NCBI GenBank assembly: GCA_047967505.1
Contig: CM106538.1
DNA: 64,000 nt
DNA from: Dipteris shenzhenensis
Lineage: Eukaryota > Polypodiophyta > Polypodiopsida > Gleicheniales
Reading direction: 5' to 3' (one strand)
In this document: in pieces, positions 54,781-64,000 of the stretch
Layout of the letters: each line of letters begins with the position of its first letter
Numbering within the stretch: the stretch's first letter is position 1
Notes under the pieces: model-generated
The model's input: only the letters and a program-made list of their open reading frames with translations
The model's database searches: none
Told to the model about the DNA's origin: nothing
Translations under genes and position numbers: made by a program

Positions 54781-55285
54781 CTTGTTAAAGATATTGGAGA
54801 CCTAAAGATACTACATCAGGTATGCACATCCTACATGGAGTTTTCTATGTTTCAAGGTCACATAGATATTGGATTTTTCGTATTCTTTTATTAGCATGTT
54901 TGCTTATTTATCAAGCAAGGTTGTATTCTTGGGGTGGTACCAAGAAAAGGAAATTTATATGAGTTGACGTTGACAATATGTGCATATCTATAATAATATG
55001 GGTTGATGTTGAGTTCACTAAGAAAAGGAAAATTATATGAGTTGATGTTGAGAACTAAGTTTATATACAAAATCCTCAGATAATTGCTATCTACCTAGAG
55101 TGTGGATCAGTGAATAACCAAATTCTTGAAAGAGTGTGGATCACTAAATAATCAAATTCTTTCAAGAGAAGGATCCATCTAGCTAGCCTTCCAAATAGGT
55201 GTTGCTTATCTGCCAAATAGATTAATGCCTAATGATCAACATGAAAAATCACTTTGTTTCCAAGAAGATAATGTGAAAATTTGAA
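54781..55285. other. Unassigned AT-rich sequence
   Basis: Nothing recognisable. It contains loose short direct repeats (aaggaaaattatatgagttgatgttgag twice near 54950-55050). Confidence 0.5.
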
Positions 55286-55289
55286 AAGG

Positions 55290-55970
55290 GAATATTTCAT
55301 CCTAAGGCTTCACGTCCTATGGCTAAATAATTTTGCTTTATCTTGCTCATCATTCTACTTGCATAGTACATTAGTTTGTACCAATTCTTTATATGGATCT
55401 GCATCAAAGCTGCTCCAACTACAATGTTGGAGGGATCCACAAAAACATGAAATGGAAGCTCCCAATTTGGAGAGAAAAGAATTGGTGCAACAATGAGAAT
55501 TTCTTTCAATAAAGAGAAGGCCTTTTGCTAGTTTTTGGACCAAATATATAGTGCATCTTTTTGAGTTAGACTTGTCATCGCTTGACATACATTGGATAAA
55601 TACCCCAAACATCTATTATGCCACTTAATTTGACCAATGAATCTACCAAGTTGTTTTAGATTTTTGAGTGTTGGGCATTTTGAATGGCTTCTATATTTTG
55701 AAGATCTATAGTCATACCTTCTTCTAATATTATATGCCCTTGTAAGACTCCTCTTTTGACCCCAAATGCACATTTGTATGGAATTAAATTGAGCCTTGTT
55801 GAGTGTGATTTCCCAAAATAGTGCATGAAATGTTGAAGACGTTTTGATTTTTTGCCAAAGACACTGAAGTCATCTAAGAACACCTCATAGGACTAGTAAG
55901 GAATGGAGCAAATACAATTGAAAATCTCCATAAGGAAACTGTAGAAGACATGCAATTAATTAATGCTACC
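55290..55970 (-). pseudogene. Gypsy reverse transcriptase / RNase H remnant
   Basis: Minus strand: V-F-L-D-D-F-S-V-F-G (near 55870, RT active site with F-L-D-D in place of Y-L/I-D-D), C-A-F-G-V-K-R-G-V-L-Q-G-H (55750), L-K-Q-L-G-R-F-I-G (55660), L-K-E-I-L-I-V-A-P-I-L (55510) and the RNase H start F-H-V-F-V-D-P-S-N-x-x-V-G-A-A-L (55440). The order matches the gypsy RT thumb to RNase H. Two frame changes and a stop. Confidence 0.82.
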
Positions 55971-56689
55971 ATTGTTTGCTTGCCACTCCTATGACTCATA
56001 CACTCTCAAGGCAATGCTAACCTACTAGTATCTTTTTCAAAGAGTGTCACCAATCACGTCACAATGTAGGCCTTCAAAAAAATTGGCTCTTGTTTAGGCA
56101 CAATCATACACTAGTGCGGCATGCCTAAACTACACCCCTTGAGATAGCTACCATCCATTGCTTTGCTAAGAGGCAGGGTGGTATCTAGCTTCCAAAGAGG
56201 GTTACCGCTCGTGCCACAATGCAATGCTTAAAAAATAGTGTGACATACCCAACCTGCAACTTGTTTTGAACTTCCAAAACATAAAACTCCTATCAAAGAT
56301 GTTAAGTCATCTAAGAACACTCTCATAGAACTAGTAAGGAATGGAACAAATACTTGCTAACTACATTTCCTAATGGTAGGTGGTGCATTCCTGAGACCAA
56401 ATGTCATTACATTGCTAGCAAAGATACCCAATTCCATGATGATGTAGTCTTGTTTTTATCTAAGTGGGCTTATGAAGAGCAAATGAAAAAATGTTCTAGA
56501 TTCAAAGAAAATGAAGTGAAAGGATTTAGGGGAAAATCAGAGGTTTTAATGGGCAAAATTTTGAATGGCAAGCAGAATAGGCAATGACTTGTCAAATGAG
56601 AGGACTCAGAAGGGAATGCAAAAGAGGTGGGGGGGGATGTGACTTTGGTGTGAAAGGGTGACAAGTTACAAGACTTGAATTTAGGTTCA
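55971..56689. other. Unassigned retroelement-like debris
   Basis: Text near 56308 (gtcatctaagaacact-ctcatag, then ctagtaaggaatgga) repeats text near 55870, so part of the gypsy fragment is duplicated. No coding assignment otherwise. Confidence 0.5.
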
Positions 56690-56900
56690 TAGGAATCTCC
56701 AAAAATGGTCAAAATCAGTGTGCATATAAATGTCTCAAAGATCAACTAAAGGCTTTATTGCTCGAATTTAAAGACATATTTGCATGGCATTACACATACA
56801 TGAAAGAGTAGAGCCAAAATTCCATTAGCACAAGATCAATCTGAAGGAGGATGCAATTCCAATTATGCAACAAGATATGGGATGAATCCCAACTATGCAA
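56690..56900 (+). pseudogene. Gypsy pol fragment upstream of RT, plus strand
   Basis: L-L-L-E-F-K-D-I-F-A-W-H-Y (56756-56795), the segment that precedes gypsy RT in plants, followed by decayed text. It is on the opposite strand to the RT fragment at 55290-55970. Confidence 0.6.
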
Positions 56901-57123
56901 AATTGGCCACATAATAAATTGCTATTTGTTTCTCTGTTATAAGTAGTCCAATTGTTAGAACTAAGGTGGTATTGTTGGTTTAGTACTAAATTGTCCTCTT
57001 GTAGTACTATGGATTTCCATGTTCAAAGTGGTGAGCATTTGGGGCATGGTATGAAATAGAATGTCTGCCTTGGTCTTGGGTGATTTGTAGACATTAAGTA
57101 TAGCTATGGGTGGAGTTTCTTCT

Positions 57124-57342
57124 AAGGCCTTGTGTTCTAGAAATGCATTGGAAGTCAAGGAGGCATGTGTAAGTATAGTTATGGGGGGAGTTTTTCAAGA
57201 GAAAAATATAAAAAATAAGCATTCAATGCCATCTTGGAAGCTATAGTACTCTCTCATACATTGGAGTTCATTTTTGTAATATGTCGCACTTCCAAGTCCT
57301 TGTGTTCTAGAAATGGATTGGAAGTCAAGGAGGCATGTGTTG
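57124..57342. repeat. 45-bp direct repeat, ~171 bp apart
   Basis: The text ccttgtgttctagaaatg-attggaagtcaaggaggcatgtg occurs near 57127-57170 and again near 57298-57340 with one substitution. Confidence 0.88.
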
Positions 57343-57554
57343 TGTGTTAGAGCAACATACATTTCTTGTAAATAGAGGAATTTTTCTATGTGAATGATTT
57401 TACTAAAGAGGATGTGTGGATTTTGTGCAACAAATGACACAGTATTGAGAGATTGGAATGTCTACTCATAGTGCTTCCATGCAAAGAAGTCAATCTAGTC
57501 TAGTGACCAAAGAGATTGTGATTTTTGCCACTTGATTTCCTGAAGACTATCAAC

Positions 57555-58440
57555 TCAACCTTAGCAAGCTTGTGTATATTCATTTCATACACATTACATG
57601 ATACATCCTGCACAACATGACACCACATGATTAGAAAAAGGTCTTGTTGGAAAAACTAGAACCTTGGCTAGTTTCTCCATGTAGAGGAAATAGTAGAGAG
57701 AAGGGAATGGTCTAATTCAAAACTTCAACTTTATGTGCCCACAAAATAGAACTCACAAGCAAAAAACTTAGGATATAGACAATAGTAGAACAATTCAAAA
57801 ATGTCTCAAGAATATATTGTACAAATATGAACCAAACAATCTTATAGATGACTTAACCAAAGATCCCAAAACATGCAACAATCTATTGCCCTTGATGCTA
57901 TATGATGAGCACAAACTCTACTCCTACTTTGTCCTTACCTTTGGTTGCATGCTCGCAATTTAATAAGCCAAATATTTAGGGTTCATAAGGAACTCACAAA
58001 TGCTTTAAAGGCAAGCTTGTGTATAGTCGTTTCATACACGTAGCATCCTGTACAAGATTCCATCACATGATAATAAATTATTAGTCAAGGTAGCAACAAG
58101 ATCTTGTTAGAATAATTAGACCCTTGGCTAGTTTCTCTACATAGTAAAAACAACAAATGGATAAGGTGTGTGCATGAGAAAAATCTTAGAGTGAAGGGAA
58201 CATTGTAATTCAAGACTTCAACTTATGTGTCCATAAGATAGAATGCACAAGCACCAAACTTAGGAGATAGACAACAGTAACAATTCAAAAATTCCTTAAG
58301 AATATATTGCACAGATATGAGCCAAACAGTCTTACATAAGGATTCACCAAATTTCCCAAAATATGAAAAAATCTACTGCCTTAGATGCTCTATGGTGAGC
58401 ACAAACTATGCTCCTTGCTCGCATTGGTTGCATGCTTCTT
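57555..58440. repeat. ~450-bp imperfect tandem duplication
   Basis: Copy 1 (about 57555-57960) and copy 2 (about 58010-58440) share an ordered series: gcttgtgtat, ttggctagtttctc, attca-aacttcaact, aagaatatattg-aca, gatgagcacaaact and ggttgcatgc. Many substitutions and small indels, so old. No coding frame is shared. Confidence 0.85.
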
Positions 58441-58572
58441 CATGAGCTTTAGTAACCTTTTTTAGTGCAAGCTCCATGCTTCTTCATGAGCTTTAGTAAC
58501 CTTTTTAAGTGCAAGCTCCTTGCATGCTTCTTCATGAGCTTTAGTAACCTTTTTTAGTGCAAGCTCCTTGCA
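58433..58572. repeat. Three 44-48-bp tandem repeats
   Basis: Units start at 58433, 58477 and 58525, each tgcttcttcatgagcttt-agtaacc...gtgcaagctcc. Near identical, so younger than the 450-bp duplication they adjoin. Confidence 0.93.
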
Positions 58573-61500
58573 CAACACCCTCTTATAGACATGTTCGCTG
58601 CTACTGGCTATAGGTATGCACCAAGATCTAAGTGCTACTTATATTCTAAACTATGTGTTAGAACTACTACTATTGCACTCATCCAATAGGTTAATAAGCT
58701 ACACACTAAAGTACAATGGACTAGGGATGAAATTATCTTCTGCCCCCAAAATGGGGCCTTTAATAGAGGGATGGGAAGCCTCCTGATTAGATGAATTGGT
58801 CTGTAAGCCCACTGACCAATCTAGAGCCAATCTGTAAATAAATTGACATATGCCACAAGCCAACTGAGTTGGTCTCTACAGCTATAGACCTGTTGTTGGA
58901 TCTTCCTTCTATGTTATAAGATGTCTCCTATAGGCAAGTTTTGTGGCTATCTTCCAATCCACCCGACCTTTCCCAAAGCCTATCTAGGCCTTTCCAATAG
59001 CTATAATTCTACTATGATTCCTTGGTGTGTGGTCTCTACTAGCTTCATTTGTAGCAGCCTACTACTAGCTCTTTCCTTAACACCTCCAACACAGTCCTGC
59101 ATAGTAGCCACAAAAATAATCCACACACCTTGTGAAGCTCAAAGAGGTCCTACAAATGTCACCATATAGCTTGAGACTCATGTACTACATGCTATTCACA
59201 GGTTTTCTTTCTTGTTGATCTTCTTCCCCCCTCTAATAGTGGACCATGTGGTAGCCCACATGGCAACCTAGAATGCTGCCCACGTGACTAACTTATGGAT
59301 GATCCCTTCCACCAAGATCAGCCCATGTGGCATCCAAACTTGATGCAAGCATCATAGACTCAAAATGGCCCAATTTTACAATGGTACCATGTCCTTGTGC
59401 TCTCTTGATATGGGGGCCTATGTTGCTACTCATCCATTTAAAGGAGTTTGGGACTAATGATATTTCCCCAACCATAATCTACTACTATTAGGCTAGGTGT
59501 AGGTTAGAATGTCCCTTGCTATGCCAGAGCATCTCTTTAAAAACGTTTAAGGTAGGTAGGTGCAGCAGATCATGGCACCATGATATCCTATTCAGAGGTG
59601 TGAGGCATAGTAAAGCACAGGCAGTAGGGTGGGCTATTTGTATGAAAAAACTCGTAGGTTGATAGCCTCTAGATTAGGTTGGTAGCATTTGGAGTAGCTT
59701 AAAGAGGCTAACATCATGGTGGACCAGCATAGAATAGGTCAATAGGAGTTTGAACAAGTGGAATAGGTTGGTAGTAGCTAGGGAAGTTGTAAGGAGCCAA
59801 AATAGGCCCAAGAGCTGATTGGGTCTATTATAGACCCTTAGAACTGGGATCATACCTTATTAGATCTCTATTACAGACCAATAGACTTGACCAGGTCAGT
59901 TCCAAACCAAGTTGGCAAAAAGGGTAGGGTGTAGCCTATAATAGAGGCCCTTGGCCCCCATGAAAACAATTTACCAAGTGCATACATATGTTCTACCATA
60001 GGTTACCTTGTCCTATGGGTAGTAGTTCAGCCTCACAAAGCTAGGCGCTTGCCTTAACCTTCACAATAAGTGGATCAACTACTTAGAGCAGTGATTTGAT
60101 GCGTTATAGGAGCGATTTGGTCAGTATAACAAGTATAAAGCATGTAGTCAGAAGAGCCATTCCCCTCCCACCTCAGAGTCCTTAGATTCTTGCCTAGAAA
60201 GTTCAGGAAGGCTTTGTTTTGTGGTACATGTACAATCAAGAAACACAACTATATCTCCATGTGATGAGCAGCTACTAAGAGAGATAATATAATGGACTCT
60301 GCATAGACCCTTGTGTGCCTCTTAGCTTCCATATGCCCCTATCCAAAAAGCATTATGATTGATTAGGGAGCTTGCATTGGCACACTATGCTTCTCCTCCA
60401 TTGACTACACAAGACATTGAGAGACCATGTCACTCATGTCTCAAAGTTCTTGTGTGGGTGGTAGTTCAATTTGCAATAGGAAATGAGAACCATGTGCACT
60501 TGTATCTCTTAATAGTGGTTTTCTATTATATAATGTTGTATCCTCTTCTTAATGTCACAAGCTCCTACACATGAGGTGCAACTTGGTTCTATGCTATGCA
60601 TTCCACTTTTGTGCAATGTTGTACTTCGAAGGGGGGCTTGGTGGCATGTGAAATGCTATGTAGAAGATATATTACATTCCTTGATGCCCCCATTCCTAAA
60701 TTGGATCACTACTAGCCACCTTGCATTGAATCAATCAACTTTCTCTTATGCACTATCTAAGAGGCAATTTCCTTGCTTTGAGGATTACATGGTTCAGTAC
60801 AAAATCTCTAATCCACCTCCCTTATCATACCCCTATCTCTAAGTGCTCATGAAACATCAAATGGGCACAATAATTCCAATGATATAAAAGTATAAATTAG
60901 CCATTCATGAGGTCAAAATTCAACAATATTTTTAGCTATAAGATTTGGTCCTAGAAGCAACTTGCTACCCTAGAAGATAGCCAAAAAATGAAGAATTTTG
61001 AGCTCTTTGATCCCTACAATAGCCACCTCCCTTTTGCTGCATGTGTCTGCTCCAATAAATGAAGTTGAGAGATGCTCTTTGTAACTCCAACCTGCTTCAA
61101 ATTTTATGTAGGAATGAACTCCCAAAGGACTCTTTTTATAGGGGCCTATAGCCCAAAATTTGGTAAACCCAATAGCCTAGAATGGTCGTCGAAGTGGCCC
61201 CACCCACTTGACATATTGGTATGTGGGGGCCAACTTGGTTGGATGGCCCTGACTTGCATTTGCTAACCCACTTGGCCATGTAGCTAGTTACGAATGTCCC
61301 AACCCATATCACCTTCTGGCTTTTTTGCTGGCCTGGGACTGTTAACCTAATAGTTGCATATTTCCCTTAGCATCTCTACATACTTCTCAACTTGTTCCAA
61401 CCTTGAAATTACTACTCCATCTCCATCTAGTATTGCTACAAGCACTGGTACAAATTATTATGTAGGTGCCTACAATCCCAAATAGTTCTTGATCATCCCA

Positions 61501-62071
61501 ATTTACTACATCTAAATTTATCTACTCCAAAATGTCAGCCTCTTGATCTCCTCTAGATTGCTTCAACCAGTCCATACTTGGCCACTTTTCTACTTTGAAC
61601 CAAATCTCTCCACTAGGACCTCTACTCATGGCAAGGTATTCTTTTGATTATAGCACCCACATGGCAACCTTATGTGCTACCCATGTGGTAGCCCGTTTTC
61701 TTGTGTTTTCTTTATCTATATGCTTCCCACATGATAACAAATGTGTTGTCCATGTGGTAGCTCTATATTCCATGTCAGATCCACCCATGTGGCATCCCAA
61801 AACAATGCCCACATGTCATCTAACATACACAAGTATGCCTACCCTTTGATATCCTCTATTTGGGGATGATAGATGGGGAGGTGACCACACACACTCTAAC
61901 AAGACCTACCATAAGGTAGGTTGGTAGCTTGATCAGTTGTTTAATAGAACTTTGGTAAGCTAGCCTTTGAGGCCTAGAGGGCCAGACTTGGACGGAGTAC
62001 TTGTGTCAGGTTCTCTTGCACGAGATTGATTGCTCATTGCATGAGGTCTGAGTGTCCTTGGGAGTAACACA
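58573..62071. other. 3.5-kb region without a recognisable gene
   Basis: Open frames here are short, mutually unrelated and have no known domain. Repeated short phrases (cccacatggcaacc, ccatgtggtagcc) and recurring ggtcagt/taggttggtag text suggest an old retroelement leader or LTR background. I cannot assign it. Confidence 0.5.
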
Positions 62072-62699
62072 TGTTAGAGACTCACTGTTCCCACCTATGA
62101 GCCCCCATTTTGTGGGGACAAGGGGCAGTGAGGGTAAGATGGGATGGGAAAAGAGAGACTCAGCAAACAGTAGCATTTTGGGGGGGCTCCATGCCTACCT
62201 AGAAGCAAAGGACTGGCTGCATAGGGCGCCCTTTTATAGGGCCCTATTGCAGGACCAGTCAGTCCCAACCAGGGCCACCGACCAGGGCCCGTTTTATTGA
62301 CTGACCTGGTCAGTCCCCAGTCAGGGAACCGACCCTGCTGGTCGGCGGTCAGACCAACAGGCCTGGGCAGTGCCTATAAAAGGCCCTCACTTCCCTTCAT
62401 TTCAGTCATCTAGTGCAGGACAGAAAGCCTATAATTTGGGCTGTGCTGTGCACTCAGACTTGGCATCTTCTGACAGAGAGAATTTCTACAGTTTGTCTCA
62501 GCACTTGGCTGAGTTTTGTATTGCTCTCCTGGAGCCAGTTTTCTGCCCACCATCCGGTGGATGAATATATTCTCTCTCTGCCTAAGTTTTCTCTGAGTGA
62601 GTATTGTATCTGTGATCAGTTATCTGAGTTGAGTGTTGCTAGAGTGGGAGAGGTCTTGGCTGGAGGTTAGAGTGATTCTTTCCTTTCTGTTTTTTAACA
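62072..62699 (+). repeat. 5' LTR of copia G (probable)
   Basis: It starts TGTTAGAGACTCACTG and ends TTTTTTAACA, immediately before a perfect primer site. Length ~628 bp. It contains a TATA box (62374-62383) and a cluster of ggtcagt/actgacc inverted words upstream of it (62250-62350). The left boundary is inferred from TG; the second LTR lies outside the window. Confidence 0.65.
62374..62383 (+). promoter_or_regulatory. TATA box of copia G LTR
   Basis: CTATAAAAGG, a strong consensus, predicting transcription from about 62405 and an R region over the last ~295 bp of the LTR. Confidence 0.75.
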
Positions 62700-62712
62700 T
62701 GGTATCAGAGCC
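62700..62712 (+). promoter_or_regulatory. Primer binding site of copia G
   Basis: TGGTATCAGAGCC directly after the LTR: an unmodified initiator-Met tRNA match. Confidence 0.93.
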
Positions 62713-62863
62713 ATAGGCTCCCGACTCTTCCTCATCAATATCACTCTCTGAAGGAAGGAGTTCCTTGGCTGTAAGGCAACTCTGTTTTCAGCTCAGTTCA
62801 GTACAGAAGGTCAGTTCATTTATTTCTGTTTCAGTTTTTCAAGTTCTGAAGCTATTCACCGAG

Positions 62864-64000
62864 ATGGATCAGCGATCAAAAGCCTCTACATCCATTGCTC
62901 GTCCTTCCTCCTTCTCCAGTCATCTTCCTTCTTCATTTATCCCTAATTTCAGTGAAGCTAGAAAGCTTGATGGTACAAACTTTCCAATCTGGAAAGTCAA
63001 GATTCAAAGCCATCTGTTGGCACGGAAGTTGTGGAAGATTGTCAATGGTAATGAAGAAAAGCCGGAGGATATTGTGGACAAGAGAGGTGAAGTTCTAGCT
63101 GAAGCAGATGCAGATGAACTCTGTGCATGGGAGGAGAGGGATGCTCAGGCCTTAGCAATGCTTATAGGCACGACAGCAAATTCTGTTATTCCTCATATCC
63201 AGTTGGCAGAAACGTCTTCAGAGGCGTGGACCATACTGAAGGAGTTGTATGAAACCGATAATACAGCTCATATCATCACATTGCAGCATCAGCTTTATAA
63301 CCTTGATATGAATGAGGGTGACAGTGTTCATGATCATCTGACGAAGGTGAAAGTTGTGCGGGACCAACTCGCAGCGGTTGGTCAGAAGGTGGACTCGAGT
63401 CAATTAGCATTACTCACACTCCACAAGTTGCCACGGAGTTTCAAAAGTTTTGTGACTATGGTCACTGCGGGTCAACGGACGAAGCCAATCAACTTTGAGG
63501 AGCTCTGTCCACTCCTACTTCAGGAGGAGGCCCGAGAGAAACTCTTTACGCAAAATGACAAAAAGGCATTGGTTGCCAAAGACAAGCCTGGCAAAGGCAA
63601 GTCAAAGAATTCCAAGAAATCAGAGGACGCTGAACGTAAGAAGAAAATGAAGTGCTTTTACTATGAAAAGCTTGGCCACTCTGCCAAAGAATGCCGGAAG
63701 AAGAAGGCGGATCAAAAGCGGAAAAGAGAAGCCAAAAACAAAGAAGAGCCTAAGAGTGATTCTGCCAATGTGACAACTGGTCAGTTATTCTTACTCAGTG
63801 AACATTGTTCAGCTTATGCAGTTAGTGAAGGAAAAGAAGGTTGGTATGTTGACAGTGGTGCTTCTAAGCACATGTCCAACAGAAGGACGTGGTTCAAAAC
63901 CATGGACAGTACACACCCGGATTCCAAAGTTTCTATTGGGGATAGCCGGACATGTCCTGTGAAGGGCATAGGTAGCATTCCTTTCATTACCACGGCAGGT
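62864..64000 (+). CDS. Copia G gag-protease polyprotein, partial (runs off the window)
   Basis: An uninterrupted frame of 379 codons from ATG 62864 to the last base; no stop. Gag core (UBN2): L-D-G-T-N-F-P-I-W-K-V-K-I near residue 45, L-W-K-I-V-N-G, S-S-E-A-W-T-I-L-K-E-L-Y and L-H-K-L-P-R-S-F. A Lys/Glu-rich linker follows, then the zinc knuckle region 264-277, where C-x2-C is C-F-Y-Y: the second Cys (267) is Tyr while His272 and Cys277 remain. The protease active site W-Y-V-D-S-G-A-S-K-H-M-S has Asp at 330, then I-G-I-G-D-S-like strands. The first ATG after the primer site in good context (gagATGG) is taken as start. Because the frame is fully open next to an intact LTR, TATA and primer site, this is the youngest-looking element here. 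GAG-pre-integrase, integrase, RT and RNase H are expected beyond the window. Confidence 0.92.
   Translation, partial: MDQRSKASTSIARPSSFSSHLPSSFIPNFSEARKLDGTNFPIWKVKIQSHLLARKLWKIVNGNEEKPEDIVDKRGEVLAEADADELCAWEERDAQALAMLIGTTANSVIPHIQLAETSSEAWTILKELYETDNTAHIITLQHQLYNLDMNEGDSVHDHLTKVKVVRDQLAAVGQKVDSSQLALLTLHKLPRSFKSFVTMVTAGQRTKPINFEELCPLLLQEEAREKLFTQNDKKALVAKDKPGKGKSKNSKKSEDAERKKKMKCFYYEKLGHSAKECRKKKADQKRKREAKNKEEPKSDSANVTTGQLFLLSEHCSAYAVSEGKEGWYVDSGASKHMSNRRTWFKTMDSTHPDSKVSIGDSRTCPVKGIGSIPFITTAG

Noticed and set aside
58921-61849. Several 60-96-codon plus-strand frames
   Set aside because: No domain, no mutual relation and no splice structure linking them; AT-rich background with repeated short phrases.

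Overview
This window reads as nuclear DNA of a land plant, most likely a seed-free vascular plant such as a fern. I infer this from a long intron-poor PLS-class pentatricopeptide (PPR) gene whose degenerate ~100-residue repeats look like the expanded fern/lycophyte PPR families, a plant At4g10955-type alpha/beta hydrolase, and dense decayed Ty1/copia, Ty3/gypsy, CACTA and Helitron elements with plant-type primer sites (initiator Met tRNA). No species can be named from sequence alone. Only two genes look like host genes: a class-3-lipase-like hydrolase (about 1900-3233, minus) and the PPR gene (47281-49923, minus).

Layout. 1-1.9 kb: AT-rich, no gene. 1.9-3.35 kb: hydrolase gene with a TATA box and one intron that can be placed by reading frame. 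4.6-17.6 kb: three copies of a ~1.95-kb composite unit (a G-rich minisatellite of ~0.6-0.7 kb plus a ~1.25-kb AT-rich repeat, called R here). One unit is split by a CACTA transposon whose transposase halves lie on opposite strands. Another is split by a 2.6-kb non-autonomous LTR element with an exact 5-bp target duplication. A decayed copia protease/integrase-linker stretch follows. 18.0-23.4 kb: a Helitron on the minus strand (HUH/Y2 Rep plus a Pif1-type helicase) with a downstream, same-strand, three-exon gene encoding a GIY-YIG endonuclease domain. Three separate lesions (a 248-bp MITE, loss of helicase motifs I-II, a 22-bp tandem duplication) break the Rep-helicase. 23.4-38.5 kb: three members (A, B, C) of one copia family with 170-bp LTRs. 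C is bounded by a 5-bp target duplication and carries an integrase/RT deletion; A lacks its 5' half and B its 3' half. Gypsy gag/protease debris lies between them. 39-44.5 kb: two further copia remnants (D, E). 44.5-46.5 kb: a region related to the interior of the 13.5-kb LTR element. 47.3-49.9 kb: PPR gene. 50-62 kb: microsatellites, local duplications, a copia gag remnant (F) and gypsy RT debris. 62.1-64.0 kb: the 5' end of a young-looking copia element (G) with LTR, TATA box, primer site and an uninterrupted gag-protease frame that runs off the window.

The genes do not form a pathway. The sequence is a nested transposon landscape with two host genes. The most unusual item is the GIY-YIG gene behind the Helitron Rep-helicase; next are the triplicated minisatellite units and the split CACTA transposase. 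Splice sites were assigned by eye from consensus and frame continuity and are predictions.
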